NCBI GenBank assembly: GCA_965198995.1
Contig: CBDAQG010000002.1
Span: 434,001-498,000 of the forward strand
DNA: 64,000 nt
Origin: CAXMMR01 sp965198995
GTDB lineage: Bacteria; Pseudomonadota; Alphaproteobacteria; Acetobacterales; Acetobacteraceae
Direction of reading: 5' to 3'
Below, piece by piece: positions 23,836-33,381 of this stretch. The notes beneath the pieces were generated by a model. The model was not told the DNA's origin. It saw only the letters and a program-made list of their open reading frames with translations, and did not search any database. Numbering within the stretch: the first letter of the stretch is position 1; every line of letters begins with the position of its first letter. A program made the translations under genes and the position numbers.

Positions 23836-26812
23836 GAGCGGAGTGTCCGGGGCGCCGGTCCTGGGAGTGCGGCTGGCCTCGATCCCGCCGCAGCTGCCGT
23901 TTCTCGACACGCTCGCTGGGCGGCTGGTCGGGCGCGCGGACTTGCCGGATTGCCTGGTGCTGCTGCCGACCCGGCGGGCGGCGCGGGGGCTGACCGAGGC
24001 GTTTCTGCGGGTGGCGGACGGGCGGGCGATGCTGCTGCCGCGGATCGGCGCGATCGGCGCCGTGGACGAGGCGCCGCTGGTGCTGGCGGGCGGGGCGGCG
24101 CTGGAGCTGGCGCCGGCGGTGGCGGCGGCGGAACGGCTGGCGGTGCTGTCGCGGATGATCCTGGCGATGGGCGGGCGGTTTGGCGCGCCGCGGTCGCTCG
24201 ATCGGGCGTGGCCGCTGGCGGCGGAGCTGGCGCGGCTGATGGACGAGGCGGCGCGGGCGGAGGTGGACCTGGCCGCGGCGCTGCCGGGGGCGGCCGGGAT
24301 CGGCTGGGCGCAGCACTGGGAGGTGACGCTCGAGTTCCTCGGCATCGTGACGCGGCTGTGGCCGACGTGGCTGGCCGAGCAGGGGCGGATGGACGCGCAG
24401 GTTCGGGCCGGCGCGCTGCTGGATGCGCAGGGGGCGCTGTGGACGGCGAGGCCGCCGGCCCATCCGGTGATCGTGGCGGGGACGACGGGCGGCATTCCGG
24501 CGGTGGCCAGGCTGCTGCGGGTGGTGGCGCGGCTGGAGCAGGGCTTGGTGGTGCTGCCGGGGCTCGATTGCGGGCTGGACGAGGCGGCGTGGGCAGCCGT
24601 GGGCGAGGCGGCGGGCGGTGGGGCGGCGCATCCGCAGGCGAGCCTGAAGGCGCTGCTGGCGCTGATCGGGGCGAGCCGGGGGGATGTCGAGGAGTGGTCG
24701 GGCCGGTCTTCGGACGTGCCGGCTGGGCGGGTCGGGCTGCTGCGGCTGGCGTTGCTGCCGGCGCCGGCGCTGTCGCGCTGGGGTGAGGCGGGGGCGCTTG
24801 AGCTGGCCGGGATGAGCGTGATCGAGGCGGCGGACCAGCAGGAGGAGGCGCTGGCGATCGCGATCCGGCTGCGCCAGGCGCTGGAGACGCCCGGGGCGCG
24901 GGCGGCGCTGGTGACGCCCGACCGGGCGCTGGCGGCGCGGGTGACGGCGGAGCTGCTGCGCTTCGGCATCGTCGCCAATGACAGCGCCGGCGAGCCGCTC
25001 GCACAGACGCCGGCGGGAGTGTTCCTGCGGCTGCTGGCGGCGGCGGCGACCGAGGCGGCGGGGCCGCCGCTGTCGCCGGTGCCGCTGCTGGCGTTGCTCA
25101 AGCATCCGCTGGCGGCGGCGGGGTTGGCGCCGGCGGCGTGCCGGGCGCAGGCGCGGGCGCTGGAGCGGCGGTGTCTGCGTGGGCCGGCGCCGACGCCGGG
25201 GGTGGACGGGCTGCTCGCGGGCGGCGGGGATGCGGGGTTTCTCGGCCGGTTGGGCGAGCGGCTGGCGCCGCTGCTGCGGCTGGAGCGGCAGGAGGTGGCG
25301 CCGGAGGCGCTGATCGCGGCGCTGCTGGCGGCGGCCGAGGCGATGGCCGAGAGCGAGACCGCGGCGGGGGCGGCGCGGCTGTGGGCCGGTGAGGAGGGGC
25401 AGGCGCTGGCGCGCCACCTGAGCGAGGCGGCGGCGGCGTTGGGAGGCTTGCCGGAGCAGCGGGCGGGCAGCCTGCCCGGGTTGCTCGACGCGTTGCTGGA
25501 GGGGGCGAGCGTCAATGGGCGGCGGGCGCTGCGTGGGCGGGACGGGGCGAGGGGCGAGCATCCGCGGGTGTTCATCTGGGGGTTGCTGGAGGCGCGGCTG
25601 CAATCGGTCGAGCTGGTGATCCTGGGCGGGCTGGCCGAGGGGGTATGGCCGCCGGCGACCGATCCCGGGCCGTGGCTGAGCCGGCCGATGCGGCGCGCGG
25701 TGGGGCTGCCGTCGCCGGAGGAGGCGGTGGGGCTTTCGGCGCATGACTGGGCGATGGCGGCGTGCAGCGCGCCGCTCTGCGTGCTGTCGCGGGCGCGGCG
25801 CCACGATGGGGCGCCGGCGGTGCCGTCGCGGCTGTGGACGCGGCTCGCGGCGCTGCTGAGCGGGCGGGGGGGTAGGCTGGCGGCCGACCCGGCGCTTGGC
25901 TGGGCGCGGCTGCTGGATCGGCCGGAGGGCGTGCCGCGGCCGGTGGCGCCGCCGCAGCCGCGGCCAGCGGTGGCGCTGCGGCCGCGCAAGCTCAGCGTCA
26001 CGCAGGCGGAGAAGTGGATTATCGATCCTTATGCCATCTACGCGCGGCACATTCTGCGGCTGCGGCCGCTCGAGGCGCTCGACATGTCGGTGGACGCGAT
26101 CGAGTACGGCGACGTGGTGCATGACGGCATCAGCCGGTTCCTGGCGGAGCAGCCGGTCGGCGCGCTGCCGGCGGACGCGGCGGCGCGCCTGGAGGGCTGT
26201 CTTGCGGCGGCGTTGGCGGACCGGCGGCTGCGGCCGGCGATCGCTGCGTGGTGGTCGCCGCGGCTGCGGCGGATCGCGGACTGGGTGGCGGGCGAGGAGG
26301 CGCGGCGGCGGCGCGAGCGGCCGGTGCGGGTGCTGGCGGCGGAGGTCGAGGGCGCGTGGGCGCTGGAGGGTGGGGTCGGGCCGTTCACGCTGACCGCGCG
26401 GGCGGACCGGATCGAGTGCCATGAGGACGGCACGGTGTCGATCCTGGACTACAAGACCGGGGTGCTGCCGAGTGCCGGCGAGGTGAGGGCCGGGCACAAG
26501 CCGCAACTGCCGCTGGAGGCGGCGATGGCCGAGCATGGCGGCTTTACCGGCGTCGCCGGCGTCGTCAGCGAGTACGCCTACTGGAAGCTCACGGGCGGGC
26601 GCAAGCCGGGGGAGGCGTGCTCGCCGGTGAAGGCCGACGAGGTGGGCGACGTGACCCGGATGGCGGCCGAGCGGTTTGCCGCGTTGGTGCGGAGTTTTGA
26701 CCGTCCTGAGCAGCCCTATTTGTCGCAGCCGCATGCGGGGCGGCCGCCGCGGTTTTCCGACTATGCGCAGCTCGCGCGGGTGGGCGAGTGGGCGGCGGCG
26801 GTGGAGGAGTGA
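23774..26812 (+). CDS. addB: Double-strand break repair nuclease AddB
   Basis: This 1012-residue protein of the alphaproteobacterial AddB type is the partner of AddA in RecBCD-like end resection before RecA loading. It has an inactive helicase-like N-terminal part (LVLLPTRRAARGLTEAFL) and a C-terminal PD-(D/E)XK nuclease domain with RADRIECHEDGTVSILDYKTG split over residues about 875-895. The first 20 residues (MRDGAMRDGAMRDG) come from a tandem repeat with four ATGs, so the true start is uncertain; homology would begin near GVRLASIPPQLPFLD. It overlaps both murU and addA. Confidence 0.93.
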   Translation: MRDGAMRDGAMRDGRYERRALSGVSGAPVLGVRLASIPPQLPFLDTLAGRLVGRADLPDCLVLLPTRRAARGLTEAFLRVADGRAMLLPRIGAIGAVDEAPLVLAGGAALELAPAVAAAERLAVLSRMILAMGGRFGAPRSLDRAWPLAAELARLMDEAARAEVDLAAALPGAAGIGWAQHWEVTLEFLGIVTRLWPTWLAEQGRMDAQVRAGALLDAQGALWTARPPAHPVIVAGTTGGIPAVARLLRVVARLEQGLVVLPGLDCGLDEAAWAAVGEAAGGGAAHPQASLKALLALIGASRGDVEEWSGRSSDVPAGRVGLLRLALLPAPALSRWGEAGALELAGMSVIEAADQQEEALAIAIRLRQALETPGARAALVTPDRALAARVTAELLRFGIVANDSAGEPLAQTPAGVFLRLLAAAATEAAGPPLSPVPLLALLKHPLAAAGLAPAACRAQARALERRCLRGPAPTPGVDGLLAGGGDAGFLGRLGERLAPLLRLERQEVAPEALIAALLAAAEAMAESETAAGAARLWAGEEGQALARHLSEAAAALGGLPEQRAGSLPGLLDALLEGASVNGRRALRGRDGARGEHPRVFIWGLLEARLQSVELVILGGLAEGVWPPATDPGPWLSRPMRRAVGLPSPEEAVGLSAHDWAMAACSAPLCVLSRARRHDGAPAVPSRLWTRLAALLSGRGGRLAADPALGWARLLDRPEGVPRPVAPPQPRPAVALRPRKLSVTQAEKWIIDPYAIYARHILRLRPLEALDMSVDAIEYGDVVHDGISRFLAEQPVGALPADAAARLEGCLAAALADRRLRPAIAAWWSPRLRRIADWVAGEEARRRRERPVRVLAAEVEGAWALEGGVGPFTLTARADRIECHEDGTVSILDYKTGVLPSAGEVRAGHKPQLPLEAAMAEHGGFTGVAGVVSEYAYWKLTGGRKPGEACSPVKADEVGDVTRMAAERFAALVRSFDRPEQPYLSQPHAGRPPRFSDYAQLARVGEWAAAVEE

Positions 26813-29800
26813 GGGCGCGGGCGGAGCCGGCACGCGCCGGCGTGACGGAGCACGCGCGCACCGGTGGCGTGACGGAGCACGCGCGCGCCGGTGGCGTGAC
26901 GGAGCACGCGCGCGCCGGTGGCGCGACGGATCAGCTCGTGCTTGACCCCTCGGCGCTGGCCGATGCGGAGCAGCGCCGGGCGTCGGATCCGGCGGCCTCG
27001 GTGTTCGTCTCCGCCAATGCGGGGTCGGGCAAGACGAAGCTGCTGGTCGACCGGCTGCTGCGGCTGCTGCTCGGCGGGGCGGAGCCGGGGCGGATCCAGT
27101 GCCTCACCTACACCCGCGCGGCGGCGGCCGAGATGGCGGTGCGGCTCAATCACCGGCTTGGGCAGTGGGTGGCCTCGGAGGACGCGGTGCTGGATGCGGC
27201 GCTGCTTGACTTGTCGGTGAGGCCGGACGAGGCGGCCAGGGCGCGGGCGCGGGGGCTGTTCGCGACCGTGCTCGACCTGCCGGGCGGGATGCGGATCGGC
27301 ACCATCCATGCGTTCTGCGAGGGGCTGCTGAAGCGGTTTCCGCTGGAGGCGAGGCTGTCGCCGCATTTCCGGCTGATCGAGGACGCCGACCGGGCGGTGG
27401 CGCTGCAGGCGGAGGGGGAGGCGGTGCTGTCGCGGGCGGCGGCGGCGGCGATCGCGGTGGTCGCGGGGCTGGTGCGGGCGGCGGAGTTCGACGAGCTGGT
27501 GCGCACGCTGGAGGCCGAGCGGGCGAGGCTGGCGGCGCTGCTGGGCCGGCCGGAGGCGGCGCGGCGACGGCTGGTGTGGCTTGCGGCTGGGGCGGTGGAT
27601 GTGGACCAGGCGGCGCTGACGCGGCGGGCGGTGGCGGGTGTCGATGAGGCGGCGATGCGGGAGGCCGGTCGGCTGCTCGCGGCGGATGATGGCAAGAAGG
27701 CGGCGGCGCGCGGCGAGGCGATGCTGGGCTGGCTGGCGCTGGATGCGGCCGGGCGGGGCGCGGACTGGGCGGAGTGGGCGGGGCAGTTCCTCAAGAAGGA
27801 TGGCGACCCGTTCAAGGAGGTCTGCCCGGTCGGGATGGTACGGCGGCGGCCGGAGTTGGGCGAGGCCCTGCTGGCCGAGCGGGACCGGGTGGCCGCGATC
27901 GAGCAGGCGCGCATGGCGGTGCTGCTGGCGGAGGCGACGGCGGCGCTGCTGGAGCTGGCAGCACCCGTGCTCGAGGGGTTCGCGGCCGGCAAGGCGCAGG
28001 GCGAGATGCTCGATTTCGGCGACCTGATCGATCGCGCCAGACGGCTGCTGCGCGACGAGCCGGGGGCGGCGTGGGTGCTGTTCAAGCTCGATGGCGGGCT
28101 CGACCACCTGCTGCTCGATGAGGTGCAGGACAGTGCGCCGACGCAGTGGGACATCGCCGGCGCGCTCTCCGAGGAGTTCTTCGCCGGGCTCGGGGCGCAT
28201 GAGGATGCGGGGCGGCAAAGCCGCACGGTGTTCGCGGTGGGCGACCCGAAGCAGTCGATCTACTCGTTTCAGGGCGCGGTGCCGGGGGCCTTCGAGGACG
28301 CGCGCGGCCGCTTCCGCGCCCTGGTCGAGCGCGGCGGGGCGGCGTTCCGCGACGGCACGCTCGACGTGTCGTTCCGCTCGACGCCGGCGGTGCTGCGGCT
28401 GGTCGACGCGGTGTTCGCCGACGGGATTGCGGGGGTGGGCGCGACGCGGCACGTGGCGCATCGGGCCGACGCGGCGGGGGTCGTGACGCTGTGGCCGCTG
28501 GCGCCGCGGCCGGACCAGCCGGAGCTGCTGGAGTGGTCGGCGCCGGCGCGCAACGAGGGGCTGGAGACGGCGCCGCAGCGGCTGGCCGACAGCCTCGCGC
28601 GGCATGTGCGCGGGCTGATCGAGGCGGGGGTGGCGCTGCCGAGCCGCGGCGGGCGGGCGTTGCGGGCCGGCGACGTGCTGGTGCTGGTGCGGGCGCGCAG
28701 CGCCTTTCAGCGGGCGCTGGTGCGGGCGCTGAAGGTGCAGGGCGTGGCGGTGGCCGGGCTCGACCGGATGCAGCTCACTGAACAGCTCGCGGTGCAGGAC
28801 CTGATGGCGCTCGGCGACTGGCTGCTGCTGCCGGAGGATGACCTCGCGCTGGCCTGCGTGCTGACCTCGCCGCTCGGCGGGTTGAGCGATGACGAGTTGA
28901 TGGCACTGGCGGCCGGGCGGCCGCAGGAGCGGCTGTTCGCGGCGCTGCTGGAGCGGGCGGACGAGCGGCCGGCGTGGCGGGCGGCGCTCGACTTCCTGAC
29001 GACGCTGCGCCGGCGGGTGGACTACGTGAGCCCGCATGCGCTGCTGAGCGAGGCGCTGGGGCCGCTCGGCGGGCGGGCGCGGCTGTTCGCCCGGCTCGGA
29101 CCCGAGGCGGCCGAGCCGGTGGACGAGCTGCTGGCGGCGGCGCTGCGCTTTGCCCAGAGCCATCCGGCGTCGCTGCAGGGCTTCCTGCACTGGCTGCGCC
29201 GGTCGGGCACCGAGGTGAAGCGCGAGGCCGAGGGGGCTGGCGACGCGGTCCGGGTGATGACGGTGCACGGGGCCAAGGGGTTGCAGGCGCCGCTGGTGAT
29301 CCTGCCCGATACGGTCGGCATGCCGCCGCAGCCCAGGGCGCTGCTGTGGGGCGAGGCGGACGGCGTCGCGGTGCCGCTCTGGGCGCCGGGCGGCGAGCAC
29401 AGGGCGTCGGTGTTCAGGGCGCTCCAGGAGCGGGAGAAGCAGGCGCAGCGCGCCGAGTACAACCGGCTGCTCTATGTCGCGCTGACCCGGGCCGAGGACC
29501 AGTTGCTGGTGTGCGGCTGGGAGGGCGGCACCAAGATGGATGCGGGCTGCTGGTATCAGCTCGTCGAGAACGGGATGCAGCGGCTGGCGGCGGAGCGCGT
29601 GCCCTGCGCGCTGTTCGACGGGCGGCCGGAATGGGTGCATCGCGACGCCGTCCCGGGCACGCCGGCAGTTGCCGAGCCGGCCCCGGTCATGGCCGGGCCG
29701 GCGCCGTCCTGGCTGGGGGTGGCGCCGCATTGGCGGCCGGCGCCGCTGCCGACGGAGCCGGTGCGGGCGCGGCCGCTGGCGCCGAGCCGGCCCGATGGGG

Positions 29801-30351
29801 TGGAGTTCGGCGAGGCGCCGGACGCCGCCTCGCCGCTTGGCGCCCGCCGCGGCCACGACCGGTTCAGGCGCGGACGGGTCGTGCATGCGCTGCTCGAGCA
29901 CCTGCCGGCGCTGCCGCAGGGCGAGCGTCACGGCGCGGCGCGGCGCTACGTCGCGCGTGAGGGCGAAATAGCGGCGTTGGCCGAGCAGGTGCTGCGCATT
30001 CTCGAGGACCCTGAGCTCGCGCTGCTGTTCGGGCCCGGCAGCCGGGCCGAGCAGCCGCTGGTCGGGCTGGTCGGCGAGCGGGTGGTCTGCGGGCAGGTGG
30101 ACCGCATGGTGGTGGGCGCAGACAGCATCGAGGTCGCGGACTTCAAGTCGAACCGGCTGCCGCCCGCGCGCGTCGAGGACACGCCGGTGCTGTATCTGCG
30201 GCAGATGGCGGCGTATCGCGACCTGCTGCGGCTGATCTATCCCGGGCGGACGGTGCGCTGCCGGTTGATCTGGACGGAGGCGCCGCAGGCGGTGCTGCTG
30301 CCCGACGGGTTGATGGATGGGGTGGGCAGCAAGGAAGCGGTTCTTTTTTGA
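26809..30351 (+). CDS. addA: Double-strand break repair helicase-nuclease AddA
   Basis: This 1180-residue SF1 (UvrD-type) helicase and nuclease resects DNA double-strand breaks with AddB. Walker A is SANAGSGKTKLLVDRLL near residue 70, motif II is LLLDEVQDSAPTQW near 435, motif VI is NRLLYVALTRAEDQLLV near 885, and the C-terminal nuclease has VDRMVVGADSIEVADFKSNR near 1105. GTG at 26809 overlaps the addB stop. Residues 11-37 are a nine-residue tandem repeat (GVTEHARAG). The last residues (AVLF) and the stop codon are provided by a family B repeat. Confidence 0.95.
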   Translation: MRARAEPARAGVTEHARTGGVTEHARAGGVTEHARAGGATDQLVLDPSALADAEQRRASDPAASVFVSANAGSGKTKLLVDRLLRLLLGGAEPGRIQCLTYTRAAAAEMAVRLNHRLGQWVASEDAVLDAALLDLSVRPDEAARARARGLFATVLDLPGGMRIGTIHAFCEGLLKRFPLEARLSPHFRLIEDADRAVALQAEGEAVLSRAAAAAIAVVAGLVRAAEFDELVRTLEAERARLAALLGRPEAARRRLVWLAAGAVDVDQAALTRRAVAGVDEAAMREAGRLLAADDGKKAAARGEAMLGWLALDAAGRGADWAEWAGQFLKKDGDPFKEVCPVGMVRRRPELGEALLAERDRVAAIEQARMAVLLAEATAALLELAAPVLEGFAAGKAQGEMLDFGDLIDRARRLLRDEPGAAWVLFKLDGGLDHLLLDEVQDSAPTQWDIAGALSEEFFAGLGAHEDAGRQSRTVFAVGDPKQSIYSFQGAVPGAFEDARGRFRALVERGGAAFRDGTLDVSFRSTPAVLRLVDAVFADGIAGVGATRHVAHRADAAGVVTLWPLAPRPDQPELLEWSAPARNEGLETAPQRLADSLARHVRGLIEAGVALPSRGGRALRAGDVLVLVRARSAFQRALVRALKVQGVAVAGLDRMQLTEQLAVQDLMALGDWLLLPEDDLALACVLTSPLGGLSDDELMALAAGRPQERLFAALLERADERPAWRAALDFLTTLRRRVDYVSPHALLSEALGPLGGRARLFARLGPEAAEPVDELLAAALRFAQSHPASLQGFLHWLRRSGTEVKREAEGAGDAVRVMTVHGAKGLQAPLVILPDTVGMPPQPRALLWGEADGVAVPLWAPGGEHRASVFRALQEREKQAQRAEYNRLLYVALTRAEDQLLVCGWEGGTKMDAGCWYQLVENGMQRLAAERVPCALFDGRPEWVHRDAVPGTPAVAEPAPVMAGPAPSWLGVAPHWRPAPLPTEPVRARPLAPSRPDGVEFGEAPDAASPLGARRGHDRFRRGRVVHALLEHLPALPQGERHGAARRYVAREGEIAALAEQVLRILEDPELALLFGPGSRAEQPLVGLVGERVVCGQVDRMVVGADSIEVADFKSNRLPPARVEDTPVLYLRQMAAYRDLLRLIYPGRTVRCRLIWTEAPQAVLLPDGLMDGVGSKEAVLF
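26839..26919. repeat. 27-base tandem repeat in the addA 5' end
   Basis: Three units of 27 bases, each beginning GGCGTGACGGAGCACGCGCG, encode GVTEHARTG, GVTEHARAG and GVTEHARAG. A degenerate fourth unit follows. They lie before the conserved helicase domain and keep the frame. Confidence 0.92.
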
Positions 30352-30452
30352 AAAAAAGAACCAAAAAACTTTTGCCCCACTGGATGATCGGTCGGATCCA
30401 ACACCGAACGGGTAGAAGTTTTTGGCTTCTTTTTTTCAAAAAGGAAGCGCTT
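30336..30452. repeat. Family B intergenic repeat, copy 3 (overlaps the addA stop)
   Basis: The left arm is the GGTTC/GAACC type and the right arm the GCTTC/GGAAGC type. The TGA within the left T6-GA7 palindrome is the addA stop codon. Inner segments AAAAAACTTTT and AGAAGTTTTT are complementary. It separates addA from trxA. Confidence 0.93.
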
Positions 30453-30519
30453 GCCCTTGCCGCTTGATGCGGCGTGCCGAATGGCCCATCTCGATGGTTG
30501 ACGAGCAGGAGAGACGACG

Positions 30520-30846
30520 ATGAGCGCCAACACCGTGGCCGTGACCGATGCCAGCTTCGAGGCCGACGTGCTCAACGCACCAGGGCCGGTGCTGGTGGAT
30601 TTCTGGGCCGAGTGGTGCGGCCCGTGCAAGATGATCGGGCCGGCGCTCGAGGAGATCGGCGCCGAGATGAAGGGCCAGGTCACCATTGCCAAGGTCAACA
30701 TCGACGAGAACCCGATGACGCCGAACAGCTACGCGGTGCGCGGCATCCCGACGCTGATCCTGTTCAAGGACGGCAAGCCGGCGGCCACCAAGGTCGGCGC
30801 GCTGCCGAAGAGCCAGCTACGGGAGTGGGTCAAGACCTCGCTTTAG
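30520..30846 (+). CDS. trxA: Thioredoxin
   Basis: This 108-residue thioredoxin 1 is a cytoplasmic disulfide reductase for ribonucleotide reductase and many other proteins. The active site FWAEWCGPCKMIGPAL places CGPC at about residues 33-36, and the cis-Pro loop is RGIPTLILFKDG. A GGAG ribosome site precedes the ATG. The gene follows addA, as in many alphaproteobacteria, but here across a family B repeat, so it probably has its own promoter. Confidence 0.97.
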   Translation: MSANTVAVTDASFEADVLNAPGPVLVDFWAEWCGPCKMIGPALEEIGAEMKGQVTIAKVNIDENPMTPNSYAVRGIPTLILFKDGKPAATKVGALPKSQLREWVKTSL

Positions 30847-31070
30847 GAAGGAAGGCCAGAGGCTCTGCCTCTGGACTCCGCTGGGGCCTGAGGCCCCAGA
30901 CCCCCATTCGTTTAGGACGTAGCCGGGCGCTCTCTTGCTTGGCAAAGCCATTCAATCCTGGCTCCCGGTTCTCTGGCCTCGCCCTGGAGTCGTGGATAAG
31001 AAATGGATTTTAAAGGCTCCGCCTTTAATCGGGTCCAGGGGCAACGCCCCTGGCCTTTTCTTGTCTCAAG
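30847..31070. repeat. Family A intergenic repeat, copy 8 (full length)
   Basis: It fills the space between the convergent trxA and gloB stops. The left-end hairpin is CCAGAGGC-TCT-GCCTCTGG, a compensated variant of CCAGGGC/GCCCTGG. The middle hairpin is TGGGGCCTGAGGCCCCA, and the right end is CCAGGGGC-AAC-GCCCCTGG. Confidence 0.92.
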
Positions 31071-31799
31071 CTAGCGAAAGTTATCTTTGCCCGTGCGGAT
31101 CTTGGCCAGCTGCTCGACTGAGCTGGCGCGTAGGAACGGGTTGGCGGCTTTCTCCTCGCCGAGGCGGGAGGGGATGGTGGGTTCGCCGCGGGCGCGCTTG
31201 TCGTTGACCTCGCGCGCCATGGCTTGCAGGGCCTGGTTGTCGGGGTCGACGGTCAGGGCGTAGCGGGCGTTTGACTGGGTGTATTCGTGGCCGCAGCAGA
31301 CGAGCGTGTCGTCGGGCAGGGGGGCGAATTTCTGCAGGCTGGCGAACATTTCGGCGGGGGTGCCTTCGAGCAGCTTGCCGCAGCCGAGGCTGAACAGCGT
31401 GTCGGCGCAGAGCAGCACGCCGCCGCCGGCGAAGTAGTAGCTGATGTGACCGCGTGTGTGGCCTGGGGTGTCGATGACTTGGGCGGTGCTGTCGCCGAGG
31501 CGGATGGTGTCGCCTGCATGGACGGCTTGGTCGAGGCGGGGAAGACGGTGGGCGTCGGCGGCGGCGCCGGCGACGGGGACGGGGTAGCGGGCGCGCAGCT
31601 CGTCGACGCCGGCGATGTGGTCATCATGGTGGTGGGTGAGGATGATCAGGTCGAGGCGGCCGCCGGCTTGCTCGATGGCGGCGGCGCAGGCGCGGGCGTC
31701 GGCGGGGTCGACGATGGCGGTGGCGTTGGTGGCGGTGTCGCGCAGCAGCCAGGCATAGTTGTCGGCGAGGATCGGCACGGGTTGGGCGGTGACGGGCAT
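31071..31799 (-). CDS. gloB: Hydroxyacylglutathione hydrolase (glyoxalase II)
   Basis: This 242-residue metallo-beta-lactamase-fold enzyme hydrolyses S-D-lactoylglutathione to lactate and glutathione in methylglyoxal detoxification. The metal site THHHDDH is at residues 55-61, and TPGHTRGHISYYF and VCCGHEYTQSNARYAL supply further ligands and substrate contacts. It is divergent from a class I methyltransferase, a pairing seen in many alphaproteobacteria, with only 47 bases between the starts. Confidence 0.95.
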   Translation of the reverse strand: MPVTAQPVPILADNYAWLLRDTATNATAIVDPADARACAAAIEQAGGRLDLIILTHHHDDHIAGVDELRARYPVPVAGAAADAHRLPRLDQAVHAGDTIRLGDSTAQVIDTPGHTRGHISYYFAGGGVLLCADTLFSLGCGKLLEGTPAEMFASLQKFAPLPDDTLVCCGHEYTQSNARYALTVDPDNQALQAMAREVNDKRARGEPTIPSRLGEEKAANPFLRASSVEQLAKIRTGKDNFR

Positions 31800-31846
31800 G
31801 ATGGGGTCTCCTCTGGCGGCTGGCGCTTCGTGGTAGGATCGTCGCC

Positions 31847-32551
31847 ATGAGTAGCGGCGGGCAGGCGGCGGAGTTCTATCAGACCGCGCAGGGCGCGATG
31901 GCGGCGCGGCTGCTGCGCGAGCGGCTGGCCGAGCTGTGGCCGGATGCGACCGGGCTGTCGATGCTGGGGCTCGGCTATGCGGCGCCGTTTCTGCGGGTGT
32001 GGCGCCAGCAGGCGGCGCGCACGGTGGCGGCGTTTCCGGAGCAGACCGGCGCGGTGGCGTGGCCGAAATCGGCCAGCGCGTCGTGCCGGGTGGAGGAGCA
32101 TGCGCTGCCGTTCGCCGATTTGTCGTTCGATCGGGTGCTGCTGGTTCATGGGCTGGAGGTGGCGCAGACGGTGCGGCCGCTGCTGCGCGAGGTGTGGCGG
32201 GTGCTGCGCGACGACGGGCGGCTGCTGGTAGTGGCGCCGAACCGGGCCGGGCTGTGGGCGCTGTCCGAGCGGACGCCGTTTGGGCATGGCCAGCCGTATT
32301 CGCAGGGGCAGATCGGCGGGCTGCTGGCGGCCTCGCTGTTTCGCGTCGAGCGCTGCGACGGGGCGCTGTATGGGCCGCCGAGCCAGTGGCGGGTGCTGCT
32401 GCGCACGGCGCGGGTGTGGGAGCGGGCGGGGCATCGGCTGCTGCCGACCTTGTCGGGAGTGACCTGCACCGAGGCGGTCAAGGACGTCTATGCCGGCGTG
32501 CCGGTGGGGGCGCCGAGCCGGCGGCGCCTGGTGTTCGTGGACGCCGGCTGA
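31847..32551 (+). CDS. Class I SAM-dependent methyltransferase, substrate unknown
   Basis: This 234-residue methyltransferase-fold protein has the later motifs intact (FDRVLLVHGLEVAQTVRPLL, VWRVLRDDGRLLVVAPNRAG), while the SAM-binding motif I is reduced (LSMLGLGYAAPFLRVW). The C-terminal half ERTPFGHGQPYSQGQIGGLL is typical of the group that adjoins gloB. The start is ATG at 31847. It overlaps the next gene by one base (TGATG). Confidence 0.85.
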   Translation: MSSGGQAAEFYQTAQGAMAARLLRERLAELWPDATGLSMLGLGYAAPFLRVWRQQAARTVAAFPEQTGAVAWPKSASASCRVEEHALPFADLSFDRVLLVHGLEVAQTVRPLLREVWRVLRDDGRLLVVAPNRAGLWALSERTPFGHGQPYSQGQIGGLLAASLFRVERCDGALYGPPSQWRVLLRTARVWERAGHRLLPTLSGVTCTEAVKDVYAGVPVGAPSRRRLVFVDAG

Positions 32552-33381
32552 TGGCGCGGGGATCCTTGCCGCTCGGGTTGGCGCTGGGCGGGGTGACGGT
32601 GCTGGTGGTGGCCGGCATCGTCACGCTCGAGACGAAGCTTGGGGCGCCGCCGCAGCCGACGCGGGTTGCCGCCGTGGCCAAGCCGGACGCGGCGCCGGCG
32701 CATCCGCCGTTCCGGCTGCTGGCCGAGGTGCTGGTGCTGACGCCGCCCTCCTTCGAGGTGGCGGGCATCGGGCCGGAGCGTAACGTGGTGGCCGCGGGGC
32801 TGGGGGCGCCGGGGGCGGTCGTCAGCATCCTGGACGGTGCGCGTGAGATCGGCCGGGTGCGGGCGGACGGGTCGGGGCGGTGGGCCTACAGCGCGACCGC
32901 GGCGCTGGCGCCGGGTGGGCACGAGCTCGGCCTGGCGGAGCGTGCCGCTGACGCGCCGGCCGACCGGCCGCCGACGCTGGGGGCCGGGCCGATGATGCTG
33001 GTGGTCGAGGACGCGGCCGCCGCGGCGCCGGCGCGCCCGACCCCGGCGGTGGTGCCGCCGGCGGTGGCGACGCGGCCGATGGCGTACGCTGCCGGGGCTG
33101 GGCGGCGCGACGCGTCGATGCGCTCGGCGCTGCGCATCATCACCGCGTCCTACGACGTGCTCGGCACGCCGCGGCTGAGCGGCCGGGCGGCGGATGGGGC
33201 GCCGCTCGTCGTGCTGCTGGACGGGCGGCGGGCGGGGCGGGCCAGTGCGGATGGTCGCGGACGGTGGGCGGTGGCGCTGGCCGGGCGGGTGAAGGCGGGG
33301 CGGCATCGGGTGCAGGTGCAGCAGGTGGCGGCCGGCGGGCGGGTGCTGATGGCGGCCGAGAGCCCGCTGGTGCGCGACTGA
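32551..33381 (+). CDS. Membrane-anchored protein with two Ig-like repeats, function unknown
   Basis: This 276-residue protein has an N-terminal signal anchor (about 5-27) and then a Pro/Ala-rich linker. Two similar beta modules follow: AVVSILDGAREIGRVRADGS with GRWAYS near residue 90-130, and PLVVLLDGRRAGRASADGRG with RWAVAL near 215-260. Similar Ig-like modules sit in envelope proteins that also carry LysM, but no LysM is seen here, so it may be a shortened relative. Its stop codon lies inside a 24-base tandem repeat. Confidence 0.7.
   Translation: MARGSLPLGLALGGVTVLVVAGIVTLETKLGAPPQPTRVAAVAKPDAAPAHPPFRLLAEVLVLTPPSFEVAGIGPERNVVAAGLGAPGAVVSILDGAREIGRVRADGSGRWAYSATAALAPGGHELGLAERAADAPADRPPTLGAGPMMLVVEDAAAAAPARPTPAVVPPAVATRPMAYAAGAGRRDASMRSALRIITASYDVLGTPRLSGRAADGAPLVVLLDGRRAGRASADGRGRWAVALAGRVKAGRHRVQVQQVAAGGRVLMAAESPLVRD

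Noticed and set aside
23702..29931. Two open frames of over 1000 codons antisense to addB and addA
   Set aside because: The translations are Arg/Pro/His-rich low complexity, typical shadow frames; AddB and AddA are unambiguous on the plus strand.
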